Below are positions 35,135-43,878 of a stretch of 56,108 bases of DNA, one piece after another. Position numbers and translations under genes: made by a program. The number at the start of each line of letters is the position of its first letter. Positions within the stretch are counted from its first letter, which is position 1. The notes under the pieces were generated by a model. It was not told the origin of the DNA and searched no databases. It saw nothing but the letters and a program-made list of their open reading frames with translations. This DNA is from Alphaproteobacteria bacterium (GTDB taxonomy: Bacteria; Pseudomonadota; Alphaproteobacteria; UBA828), in the NCBI GenBank assembly GCA_022826665.1, contig JAJDUK010000060.1, positions 1 to 56,108 on the forward strand, read 5' to 3'.

Positions 35135-37300
35135 ATGTACGCGATGCTGGAAAAAGCGCTGATCCCGCAGATTCTCGCCATCGACGCGGGCGGGACGATG
35201 ACGGACACCTTCCTGATCGATCAGGACGGCAACTTCGTCGTCGGCAAGGCGCAGACCACGCCGCACGATGAATCGATCGGCTTCATCCAGTCGGCGAAGG
35301 ACGCGCTGAACTACTGGGACCTGGGGCTGGACGCAAGCTTCCCCCACCTCAAGACCGGCATCTATTCCGGCACCGCCATGCTCAATCGCCTGCTGGAGCG
35401 CAAGGGGCGCGAGGTCGGCGTGATCGTGAGCGGGGGCATGGAGGACTATCTCAGGACCGAGCGCGCCATCCAGACCTATCTCGGCTATCCGTTCTCGGAC
35501 CGCCTGCACGTCATCACGCACCACCACAACGAGCCGCTGGTGCCGCGCGAGCGCATCCTGGGTGTGCGCGGGCGTATCGACCTCTTCGGCAGGGAGATCA
35601 TCCCGCTCTACGAAGGCGACGTGCGCGACGCCGTGCACCGGCTGGTCGACCACGACGTCGCGTCGATCGTCGTCTGCCTGCTGTTCTCCTACAAGAACAA
35701 GGACCATGAGCGGCGGGTGCGCGAGATCGGCCAAGAGGTCATGGCCGAGCGCGGGGTGGCCGAGAAGCCCATCTACCTGTCGAGCGAGCTTTACCCCACG
35801 CGCCAGGATTTTCCCCGCCTCAACTCCACCATCATGGAGGCCTACGCGGCGGAGCCCTCGCGCGAGACGCTGCAGGTGGTCCAGGAGGTCTGCCGGCAGG
35901 CGGGCGGCCGGTTCGAGCTCCGGATCATGGCGAGCCACGGCGGTACGATCTCGATCAACGCGCGGGAGCTTGCGCGGACCATGATCAGCGGGCCCATCGG
36001 CGGGGTCGTGGGAAGCAAGTTCCTGAGCGAGCGGATCGACGTGCCCAACATCGCCTGCACCGATATCGGCGGCACCTCGTTCGATATCGCGCTCATCACG
36101 GACGGCGAGTTCTCTACAAAGCACGCGCCCGACATCGGCCGCATTCTGCTCAACATGCCGATGGTGCGGATCGATTCCGTAGGCTCGGGCACCGGCTCCT
36201 ACGTCCGCGTCAACCCGATCACCAACCGCATCGAGATCGGGCCGGACAGTGCCGGTGCCATGATCGGCGTCTCCTGGCCGGAGGGCGGGGTCGAGACCGT
36301 GACCATCACCGATTGCAACATCGTGCTGGGCTACCTCAATCCCGACTACTTTTTGGGGGGTGACATCACGCTGAGCCGGGAACGCGCCATTGACGCCGTG
36401 CGCGCGCAGATCGCAGACCCGCTCGGCATCGACGTGTACCAAGCTGCCGCCGGCGTGCTGGAGCTGTTCGAGGATCAGCTGAAGAACAGCCTGCTCGGCC
36501 TGATCCTCGGCAAGGGCTACACGCCCGAGAGCTACACGCTGCTCTGCTACGGCGGCGGCGGGCCGCTGCATGTGGCCGGCTACAGCCAGGGCCTCGCCTT
36601 CGACGACATCCTCGTGCCGGCCTGGGCGCCCGGCTTCTCGGCATTCGGCTGCGCCTGCGGCGAATACGCCTACCGCTACGACAAGACCCTGGACATGGCG
36701 CTGCTCCCCGGCGACGGCGCCGATAAGCGGCGCGCGGTGGCTGAGGCAATCATCGCCGCCTGGGACGAGCTGAAGGAGCAGGTCAACGCAGAGTTCAAGA
36801 AGAGCGGCGTGCGTCCGGAAGCCGTCAGCTACCGGCCGGCGGCCCGGATGCTCTACTATGGCCAGTTGAACGATCTCGAAGTCCCGGTGGACGACGGTTA
36901 CGGATCGAACCTGGAAAAGATGCTGGACGGGCTCTACGACGGCTTCGAGGCGGAGTACGGCAAGATGTATGGCCTCGCTGCCCGCACGCCGCAGTTCGGA
37001 TACATGGTGACGGCGGTGGTGATGACCGGGTCCACGCCCGTGGAGAAGCCTGAATTGCCAAACGAGGCGGAGGAGGGGCCGGCGCCACCGACTGCCGCGC
37101 TCAAGGCGGGCCGCAACATCTATGCGGACGGCCAGTGGGTGCCGGCGCAGATCCTCGATCTGCAGCGGCTCAGGCCCGGCAACGTCATAGAAGGGCCGGC
37201 CATCGTCGAATCGCCGGCGTCGACCATGCTGGTGCCGGCGGGCCGGACGGCACGGCTCGACCGGCACAGCATCTTTCACCTGACAACCGACGCGGCGTAG
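35135..37300 (+). CDS. Hydantoinase A / acetone carboxylase beta-like subunit
   Basis: A 721-residue ATP-dependent subunit of the hydantoinase/oxoprolinase family. The two actin-like ATPase phosphate motifs are visible: DAGGTMTDTFLIDQDG (about 17-32) and DIGGTSFDIALI (about 310). In acetone carboxylase this subunit phosphorylates bicarbonate and acetone. Length (about 717 in known AcxA) and the accompanying alpha and gamma genes point to an acetone/acetophenone-carboxylase-type complex more than a hydantoinase. ATG 35144 is an alternative start. It is divergent from the biotin carboxylase with a 166-bp shared region. The substrate ketone or lactam is not known. Confidence 0.85.
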   Translation: MYAMLEKALIPQILAIDAGGTMTDTFLIDQDGNFVVGKAQTTPHDESIGFIQSAKDALNYWDLGLDASFPHLKTGIYSGTAMLNRLLERKGREVGVIVSGGMEDYLRTERAIQTYLGYPFSDRLHVITHHHNEPLVPRERILGVRGRIDLFGREIIPLYEGDVRDAVHRLVDHDVASIVVCLLFSYKNKDHERRVREIGQEVMAERGVAEKPIYLSSELYPTRQDFPRLNSTIMEAYAAEPSRETLQVVQEVCRQAGGRFELRIMASHGGTISINARELARTMISGPIGGVVGSKFLSERIDVPNIACTDIGGTSFDIALITDGEFSTKHAPDIGRILLNMPMVRIDSVGSGTGSYVRVNPITNRIEIGPDSAGAMIGVSWPEGGVETVTITDCNIVLGYLNPDYFLGGDITLSRERAIDAVRAQIADPLGIDVYQAAAGVLELFEDQLKNSLLGLILGKGYTPESYTLLCYGGGGPLHVAGYSQGLAFDDILVPAWAPGFSAFGCACGEYAYRYDKTLDMALLPGDGADKRRAVAEAIIAAWDELKEQVNAEFKKSGVRPEAVSYRPAARMLYYGQLNDLEVPVDDGYGSNLEKMLDGLYDGFEAEYGKMYGLAARTPQFGYMVTAVVMTGSTPVEKPELPNEAEEGPAPPTAALKAGRNIYADGQWVPAQILDLQRLRPGNVIEGPAIVESPASTMLVPAGRTARLDRHSIFHLTTDAA

Positions 37301-37335
37301 GCCGCAGGCCGGTCGGAAGAGCAGCGGAGGCTGAA

Positions 37336-39576
37336 GTGAGCAACGTCGCACTGGAGCATGACTACGGGATCGGTTGGGGCGGTGCCTCGCTCGCCGGGAT
37401 GCTGGAAGAGAGCGAACGGATCTTCTCGGAGACCGGCCACTACGGGGGCCTCGACGAGCTCCCGCTCAAGGCTACCGAGCCCATCCGCTACGAGAAGATG
37501 TTCTCGCGTCTGCGCGGTGGCCTGGTGGGCGCGCGCGAGACGGCGATGAACATCTCGGCGAGCCCGATCGTGCGCGAAGTCGGCGAGCTCTGCTTCGCCC
37601 TCTACACGCCGGAAGGCGATGCCATCACCCTCAGCACCGGGATCATGGCGCACGTGCACACCATGTCCATGGCGATCAAGCACATGATCCGCTCGGACTA
37701 CGAGACCAATCCCGGGATCGCGCCTGGCGACATCTTCGTCAACAACGACCCCCAACTTGGCGGCGTCCACAACGCCGACGTCATGAATTTCCTGCCCCTC
37801 TTCCACGAGGGCGAGATCGTGGGCTGGGCCGCCGGCGTGGTGCACGAGCTGGACGTGGGCGCCCCGCAGCCGGCCAGCATGCCCATCGGCACCGTAAGCC
37901 GCTACGAGGACGGGCTGATTCTGTCGTGCATGAAGGTGGGGTCCAACGACACGCTCAACCGCGACTACGAGAACCGCATCGAGACTGCGGTGCGGATGCC
38001 GTTCTACTGGGTGCTCGACGAGAAGTGCCGCATCGCCGGCTGTCAGATCATCCGGGCGACGGTGGAGCGGCTCATCGCGGAAGAAGGCATCGACACCTAC
38101 AAGCTATTCATGCGCGAGGTGATCGAGGACGCGCGACGCGCCTTCAAGCGCAATCTCACGCAGATGACTGTGCCGGGCACCTACCGCGTGCCCTCCTTCA
38201 TGGATGTGCCCCATGAGGAGGACAAGGGGCTGATGCCGGACTACGCCGCGGTCAATTCGATGATGAACTGCCCGCTCTCGCTCACCATCGGGCGGGACGC
38301 CTCGTTCCACGTCGATCTCGACGGCGCCAACAAGTGGGGCTACCACTCGTTCAACTGCACGCCGTCCGGACTGCAGGGCGGGCTCTGGGTCGTGCTCTCG
38401 CAGACGCTCGTGCCCAACGACAAGGTCAACGACGGCGCCTATCTCGCGACCTCGTTCAACACGCCCTACGGCACCTGGTCCAATCCCGACAACAGGAGCG
38501 TCTCCAACACGCTCTCCTGGATCTTCCTGATCCCCTGCTTCACGGGGCTGGTTCATGCGCTGAGCCGCGCCTTCACCGCGCGCGGCTACCTGGAAGAGGT
38601 ACTGGCCGCCTATCCCTTCACCGGCAACATCACGCAAGGCGGCGGCATAAACCACCACGGCCAGGATGCCGGTTGGTCCAATTTCGAGCATTCGAGCTGC
38701 GGCATCTCCGCCCGCTGGGGCTACGACGGCGAGGTCTCGGGCGCGGCGATGTGGAATCCGGAAGGCGACATGGGCGATGTCGAGGCCTGGGAGCTGACCG
38801 AGCCGCTGCTCTATTTCGGCCGCCGGATCCGCCCCAACACGGGCGGGCCGGGCAAGCAGCGCGGCGGCTCGGGCTGGGAATGCGTGCGCATGCTCTACGG
38901 CACCGAGCGGCAGATCCTCTTCCACTGCAACAGCGGCCATGTCTTCCAGACCTCGGGCCTCTACGGCGGCTATCCGGGCTCCAGCGGCTACCGCCACATG
39001 ATCACCAACACCGACATGAAGGAGAGGATCGCCCAGGGCCTGCCCTACCCGGTCGAGGACAGGGATACAGAGGACAGCCAGATCGTGGCGAACGTGGAGG
39101 CCGATCACCTGATCGACCGCCGCTGCCATCACTTCCCGGTATCCCAGAGCGAGTACGACCTCTACCTGAGCGTGCTCAACGGCGGTCACGGCCTGGGCGA
39201 CCCGCTCGACCGCGATCCCGAGGCCGTCGTCGCCGATCTCAACTCGGGCGACGTGCTGCCGCGCTTCGCGCCGACGACCTACGGCGTTGTCGCCGAGCAA
39301 GATGCCGACGGGCACTGGGTTCTGGACCAGAGCGCGACCGATGCGCTACGCGCCGACATGCGCAAGCAGCGCCTCGAAGACAGCGTGCCGGTCGAGGAGT
39401 GGATGGAGGGCCAGCGCGGCCGCGCGGCCGATCTCGACTTCATCGAGCCGGTCGCCAAGGCCTATCGCGAGAGCATCGCGCTCTCCGAGAACTGGGCGGC
39501 GCTCTACAAGGACTTCTGGGGCCTGCCCGACGAGTGGTCTCCGCCCAACGGCGATGCCTCGGGCCGCGATCGTTAG
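37336..39576 (+). CDS. Hydantoinase B / acetone carboxylase alpha-like catalytic subunit
   Basis: A 746-residue protein of the HyuB family. In acetone carboxylase the alpha subunit binds Mn2+ through His150, Asp153 and His175. Here the same spacing is kept as His145, Asp148 (VHNADVMNF) and His170 (GVVHELDVG), so the metal site is intact. Further family stretches include NNDPQLGGVHNADV and GGPGKQRGGSGWE. The GTG start is set by GGAGG five bases upstream. It is 35 bp after the HyuA-like gene and 11 bp before the gamma gene, clearly one operon. The likely reaction is ATP-dependent carboxylation of a carbonyl substrate. Confidence 0.87.
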   Translation: MSNVALEHDYGIGWGGASLAGMLEESERIFSETGHYGGLDELPLKATEPIRYEKMFSRLRGGLVGARETAMNISASPIVREVGELCFALYTPEGDAITLSTGIMAHVHTMSMAIKHMIRSDYETNPGIAPGDIFVNNDPQLGGVHNADVMNFLPLFHEGEIVGWAAGVVHELDVGAPQPASMPIGTVSRYEDGLILSCMKVGSNDTLNRDYENRIETAVRMPFYWVLDEKCRIAGCQIIRATVERLIAEEGIDTYKLFMREVIEDARRAFKRNLTQMTVPGTYRVPSFMDVPHEEDKGLMPDYAAVNSMMNCPLSLTIGRDASFHVDLDGANKWGYHSFNCTPSGLQGGLWVVLSQTLVPNDKVNDGAYLATSFNTPYGTWSNPDNRSVSNTLSWIFLIPCFTGLVHALSRAFTARGYLEEVLAAYPFTGNITQGGGINHHGQDAGWSNFEHSSCGISARWGYDGEVSGAAMWNPEGDMGDVEAWELTEPLLYFGRRIRPNTGGPGKQRGGSGWECVRMLYGTERQILFHCNSGHVFQTSGLYGGYPGSSGYRHMITNTDMKERIAQGLPYPVEDRDTEDSQIVANVEADHLIDRRCHHFPVSQSEYDLYLSVLNGGHGLGDPLDRDPEAVVADLNSGDVLPRFAPTTYGVVAEQDADGHWVLDQSATDALRADMRKQRLEDSVPVEEWMEGQRGRAADLDFIEPVAKAYRESIALSENWAALYKDFWGLPDEWSPPNGDASGRDR

Positions 39577-39587
39577 GGTGCAATGCC

Positions 39588-40091
39588 ATGACCGTCTACG
39601 ACAAGGCCACGATCGAGGAGCTCTACCGCGGCACGCTGCCCTGGCCGCAGCTCAAGCAGATGATGAGCGCGTTCAAGGACGTGGAGCGCTTCGACACCTT
39701 CCTCGCTGTCCTCCAGGAGCAAGTGCCCTGGGACGACCAGGTGCTTCTGCCCCTCGGCCCCAAGCTCTTCATCGTGCTCAAGGACGACGGGTCCATCGTC
39801 ACCAAGAGCATGAGCGGCCACGAGTTCGGCGACTACCGGGAGAACTGGAAGCTCAAGGCGCGCATCGCCGTGCGGGATACCGACGAGAAGATGCAGGAGA
39901 TCTATCCCAGGTGGATGCACGCCGACCCAGCGTGGATGGAGCTCCGCGAGTACTACGACCCGCTGGACGGCTCATTGCTGGAGGTGGAGGCGGTGCCGCC
40001 GGGCTATCCCATCGTGCACAGCTTCGAGCCCTACCTCGAAGGCTTCTACACGGAGTGGCTCGGCCGGGAGTTCCCGCCCAAGCGAGCCTGA
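39588..40091 (+). CDS. Acetone carboxylase gamma-like subunit lacking the zinc cysteines
   Basis: A 167-residue protein that aligns along its length with acetone carboxylase gamma (LPWPQLKQMMSAFKD, VLLPLGPKLFIV, GHEFGDYRENWKL, LEVEAVPPGYPI, FYTEWLG). Known gamma subunits bind Zn through a CxCGH pair and a CPxCG pair. Here these positions are SMSGH (Ser74, Ser76) and DPLDG (Asp124, Asp127), so all four cysteines are gone although surrounding residues are well kept. That argues against pseudogenisation and for a zinc-free or differently metallated variant. It is the last gene of the three-gene operon. Confidence 0.85.
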   Translation: MTVYDKATIEELYRGTLPWPQLKQMMSAFKDVERFDTFLAVLQEQVPWDDQVLLPLGPKLFIVLKDDGSIVTKSMSGHEFGDYRENWKLKARIAVRDTDEKMQEIYPRWMHADPAWMELREYYDPLDGSLLEVEAVPPGYPIVHSFEPYLEGFYTEWLGREFPPKRA

Positions 40092-40127
40092 GCCAGACAC
40101 ATCCCCTGTCTTGCTTGCGGAGGGTTG

Positions 40128-42206
40128 TTAGGTCGCACGCTCGCGCAGGGTCAGCACGGCGCCCAGCACGACGATGCCGAAGATAATGTCGCGCCAGGCG
40201 AAGTGAAGCTCCGAGCCGGAGACCAGCGTGCCCACCGCCGTCAGCAGCAGCGCGCCGCCGAAAATGCCGAGGTAGTGCCCACGCCCGCCGATGGCGAGCG
40301 TGCCGCCCACCAGCACCACGGCAATCGCCGGCAGCAGGAAGCGCTGGCCCATGTTGAGGAAGGAGACGGTGGAGAAGCCCGTCATCAGCACACCGGCGAG
40401 CGCCGAGCAGAAACCGCTCAGCACGTAGACGCCGAGCACCGTCCAGTCGACCCGAACGCCGGAGAGTCGCGCCACCCGCGCGCTGTTGCCGACCGCGAAG
40501 ACGCGCCGGCCGAATGTGGTGCGATGCAGCACGACGTAGGCCACGCCGGCGAAGCCGATAAGGAACCACGCGGCGGGCGCAAGCCCGGCCAGCCGCTCGG
40601 TGAAGAACCACACCAGCGCCGGCGGCGAGCGTCCGGTGGGAATGCCGCCGGTAAAGAGCAGGCCCGCGCCCTGCATGATGCCGTTGGTGGCCAGCGTGAC
40701 CACGATGGCCGGCATTCCGAACAGCACCACGCCGATGCCGTTGAAGAGGCCGACGCCGATGCCGATGGCGAGCACCAGCGGCACCGCCCAGTAGGCTGGC
40801 CCGTCCATCCCGTTGCAGAGCGCGGCCAGCACGACGCCGGTGAAGGCAAGCGTGTGCGGCACCGAGAGGTCAAGCCCGCCGGTTAACACCACCGCGCCTT
40901 GCCCAAGGCCCAGCACGGCGAGGAAGAGCCCGAGCGTGAGCAGCGAGTTGAGGTAGTGGACGCTCACGCTCTCGCCGCCGATGACTGCGACCACGAGGAT
41001 GTAGACCACGACCAGCAGGGTCCAGGCCGGCACCATCAGGCGCAGCACGTCCCAGTTCTTGGTGGTCCACTGCCAGAGCTGCGGTCCGCTCAGTTCGTCG
41101 CTCGCCCGCGGGGTCCAGCTCGTGGCGAGCTTGCCTGTATTGGCCCGCGCGCCGCCGTGGAAGGAGGGCAGGCTCCTGTGCCTGAGCCCCGATAGCTTGA
41201 GGCCGGTCACCCGCCAGTATTCGGCGAGCGACGTGTCGCGGCCGATGGAGGCGCCGATCACCGCCAGCAGCAGGATCACCGCCTCGGTGATCGGCATGAC
41301 GTGGGGCGACCAGTTGAGCACGATCAGCACGTTCGAGATCAGCATCAGCGTGAACGCCGCGAACACCGTGCCGAGGCAGCCGCCCTCGCCGCCGCCGATC
41401 CGGGTGCCGCCCAGGATGGTCGCGGCGAAGATGAGGAGCAGCATGCCGCTGCCCACCAGCGGGTCGCCGGAGCTGGTCTGGGCGCTGAGGAAGACCCCGC
41501 CCGCGCCGTAGAAGGTGCCGGCCAGCGTGTAGCCGAGGAACTTGGTGCGCGCGACGTTGATGCCGTTGGCAAAGGCGGCGTCCTCGTTGCTGCCGACGGC
41601 GTAGAGCGCGGTGCCAAAGCGAGAGCGCTTGATGAGCGCCCAAAGCCCCAGCGCTAGTAGGATGACGAGCAGCGCGGCGGGGAAGCCGTCGGGGATCAGG
41701 TCGCCGGTGAAGACCATCGAGAGGCCGTAGGGGATGTAGCCGCCCGGGTCCGGCATCAGCAGCAGGTTGAGGCCGAGGATGATGAACATGACCGCCAGCG
41801 TCACCACCACCGGCTGCAGCCGCATGTAAGCGATGAAGAAGCCGTTGATGGCGCCGACCGAGGCCCCGATGCCGAGGCCTGCGAAGCACATCAGGACCTG
41901 GCTCCAGAGGGAATCGGTGGTGTGCAGCGCCATGATCACGTTGACCAGCGAGAGCACGGCGCCGCAGGAGAGGTCGAACCCGCCGATCAGGAACACCACC
42001 GTCTGGCCCATGGCGGCGAAGGCAAGTGGCCCGGTGTTGGACGAGAGGAAGTTGATTTCGAAGTAGCTGATCGGGCCCGGCGAGATCACGTCCAGGCAGA
42101 CGAAGATGCCGATGAAGGCCGTGACCGCGACCAGCAGGCGCCGGTTGCGGGCCAGCCCCTGCTGCCAGGAGAGCCGCGGCATCCGCGAGAGCGGGACGTC
42201 GCTCAA
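40128..42206 (-). CDS. Fused double permease of a sugar/nucleoside-type ABC importer (two RbsC-like domains)
   Basis: About 692 residues holding two complete BPD_transp_2 (RbsC-like) permease domains in one chain. The first covers about residues 20-330 (with GGFDLSCGAVLSLVN and NGINVARTKFLGY). A hydrophilic linker of some 60 residues follows. The second runs to the end (with GGLDLSVPHTLAFTGVV and RLSGVRVDWTVLGVYVLSG). Such permeases are usually separate genes that homo- or heterodimerise. A TTG start overlaps the ATPase stop and has GGGAG upstream; the first ATG is at 42182. The substrate is unknown. It is the last gene of the binding protein-ATPase-permease operon. Confidence 0.87.
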   Translation of the reverse strand: MSDVPLSRMPRLSWQQGLARNRRLLVAVTAFIGIFVCLDVISPGPISYFEINFLSSNTGPLAFAAMGQTVVFLIGGFDLSCGAVLSLVNVIMALHTTDSLWSQVLMCFAGLGIGASVGAINGFFIAYMRLQPVVVTLAVMFIILGLNLLLMPDPGGYIPYGLSMVFTGDLIPDGFPAALLVILLALGLWALIKRSRFGTALYAVGSNEDAAFANGINVARTKFLGYTLAGTFYGAGGVFLSAQTSSGDPLVGSGMLLLIFAATILGGTRIGGGEGGCLGTVFAAFTLMLISNVLIVLNWSPHVMPITEAVILLLAVIGASIGRDTSLAEYWRVTGLKLSGLRHRSLPSFHGGARANTGKLATSWTPRASDELSGPQLWQWTTKNWDVLRLMVPAWTLLVVVYILVVAVIGGESVSVHYLNSLLTLGLFLAVLGLGQGAVVLTGGLDLSVPHTLAFTGVVLAALCNGMDGPAYWAVPLVLAIGIGVGLFNGIGVVLFGMPAIVVTLATNGIMQGAGLLFTGGIPTGRSPPALVWFFTERLAGLAPAAWFLIGFAGVAYVVLHRTTFGRRVFAVGNSARVARLSGVRVDWTVLGVYVLSGFCSALAGVLMTGFSTVSFLNMGQRFLLPAIAVVLVGGTLAIGGRGHYLGIFGGALLLTAVGTLVSGSELHFAWRDIIFGIVVLGAVLTLRERAT

Positions 42207-43777
42207 GGGGCCGCTCCCGCCTCTGCCGCCGGCTGCGCCCCTTGCGTGGCCTCGGCACTCTCCTCCGAACCCTCGGCGCCCAGCGCGTAGCCCATGATCG
42301 CCTGCTCGGTGATCTCCTCGCCGATCAGCTCCTTGACCATGCGCCCGCGGTACATGACCAGCACCCGGTCGCAGATGTTCACGAGCTCCGGTATCTCGGT
42401 GGTGTAGTAGAGGATGGCGGCGCCAGCCTTGGCGAGCGCGCGGATCAGCACGTAGATCTCGTGCTTGGTGCCGATATCGACGCCCCGCGTCGGGTCGAAG
42501 GTGAGCAGCACCTGGCTCTGCGCCAGCAGCCACTTGGCGATGGCGATTTTCTGCTGGTTGCCGCCGGAAAAGGATGAGACGGTCTTGTAGAGCGCACGCG
42601 GGTGCACCTGCAGGTCGTTCAGCACCTCGTCCACGGCAGCGGCTTCGGCCCTGCGGTCGATCCAGCCCGCCGCAGCGAAGCGGTCGATGATCGGGATCGA
42701 GGCATTGGCCCCGCCCGTGAGCCTGAGGAACAGCGCTTCGGTCTTGCGATCCTCCGGCACCATGCTGATGCCGGCCCGCACCGCATCGGCGGGCGAAGCG
42801 AGCGTGAGTGCCCGGCCGCCGAGGGCGATGGTGCCGCTATCCACGCCGCGCTCGCCGAAAAGCGCCTCGAACAGCTCGCGCTGGCCCATGCCCTGGAGCG
42901 CGCCGATGCCGAGCACCTCGCCGGGCCAGAGCTCGAACGAGAGATCGTCCAGCGTGCCCCCGATGGTGAGTCCGTCGCCGGCGAAGGCCGGTGTTGTCGC
43001 GTCGGCCTGGCGGTAGTTCTCGCGCTCCGGATAGATCGCGCCGAGGGAGCGGCCGATGACGAGGCTGACCACCTCGTCGTCGCTCACCTCGTCGATCCCG
43101 TAGGAGCCCACGTGCCTGCCGTTGCGGAGCACGGTGAGGCTCTGGCAGAAGCGGCGCACCTCGGCCATGCGGTGCGAGATGAAGACGATCGTCACGCCCT
43201 CTGCGTTGAGGCTGTCGATGAGGTCCCCAAGCCAGTCCACGTCAGAGGCCGATAACGTGGACGTCGGCTCGTCGAGCAGCAGCACCCGGGGCTCGCGCGC
43301 GACCGCTTTCGCGATCTCGATCTTCTGGCGGGTGGAGAGCGCGAGGTCGCTCACCAGCGCGTTGGGGTCCACGTCGTCCAGGCCGAGCCGGGCGAAGTGC
43401 TGGACGACGGCGCGCTTGCTGCCGCGCCGGTCGATCTGGCCTGCTACCAGCGGCTCGTAGGGCAGCAGCATGTTCTGGATAACGGTCAGATCGTCGATCA
43501 GGGTCATTTCCTGAAACGCCGTCTGAATGCCGAGCCGGTGCGCGCGGGACGGGCGCCCGATGGTCACGTCGTCGCCGAAGACGTGGATGTCGCCGGTATC
43601 CTCGCGGATCAGACCGGCCAGAATCTTGACGAGGGTGGACTTGCCGGCGCCGTTCTCGCCGATCAACGCGCGGATCTCGCCCTGCGGAATGGAGAAGGTG
43701 ACGTCGTCGAGGGCGACGGTCGCGTCAAACCGTTTGGAGAGGCCGTCGACCGCGATGGCGGGCGCCGCATCGTTCAT
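42203..43777 (-). CDS. RbsA/MglA-type double ABC ATPase
   Basis: A 524-residue cytosolic ATPase with two ABC domains, as in ribose/galactose/nucleoside importers. N-domain: Walker A GENGAGKST (40-48), signature-like LALSTRQKIEIAKA, Walker B LLLDEPTSTLS and H-loop FISHRM. C-domain: the usual degenerate Walker A (GIGALQGMGQREL), signature SSFSGGNQQK, and FDPTRGVDIGTKHEIY, in which the Walker B Asp-Glu is Phe-Asp; this substitution seems typical of a subset of these proteins. It precedes the fused permease with a TTGA overlap. The C-terminal alanine/glutamate-rich tail is dispensable-looking. Confidence 0.9.
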   Translation of the reverse strand: MNDAAPAIAVDGLSKRFDATVALDDVTFSIPQGEIRALIGENGAGKSTLVKILAGLIREDTGDIHVFGDDVTIGRPSRAHRLGIQTAFQEMTLIDDLTVIQNMLLPYEPLVAGQIDRRGSKRAVVQHFARLGLDDVDPNALVSDLALSTRQKIEIAKAVAREPRVLLLDEPTSTLSASDVDWLGDLIDSLNAEGVTIVFISHRMAEVRRFCQSLTVLRNGRHVGSYGIDEVSDDEVVSLVIGRSLGAIYPERENYRQADATTPAFAGDGLTIGGTLDDLSFELWPGEVLGIGALQGMGQRELFEALFGERGVDSGTIALGGRALTLASPADAVRAGISMVPEDRKTEALFLRLTGGANASIPIIDRFAAAGWIDRRAEAAAVDEVLNDLQVHPRALYKTVSSFSGGNQQKIAIAKWLLAQSQVLLTFDPTRGVDIGTKHEIYVLIRALAKAGAAILYYTTEIPELVNICDRVLVMYRGRMVKELIGEEITEQAIMGYALGAEGSEESAEATQGAQPAAEAGAAP

Positions 43778-43799
43778 GCGTGCCCGCGCGAAGAAATGT

Positions 43800-43838
43800 G
43801 CGCCGGGGCTCTGCCAGACTTGCGGCCGGCCCCGGCGC
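43800..43838 (-). terminator. Hairpin between binding-protein and ATPase genes (possible attenuator)
   Basis: Perfect 10-bp inverted repeat: 43800-43809 with 43829-43838, 19-nt loop, in the 101-bp gap. On the minus-strand transcript a pyrimidine-rich run (ATTTCTTC) follows. Partial termination or mRNA protection here would give more binding protein than membrane subunits. Confidence 0.55.
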
Positions 43839-43878
43839 AGCAGTCGTCATGGATCATGGCGGACGAGCCGCCGATCCT

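Noticed and set aside
35135-39576. Plain hydantoinase (hyuAB)
   Set aside because: The presence of the gamma-like third gene and conserved Mn-triad spacing fit acetone-carboxylase-type enzymes better.
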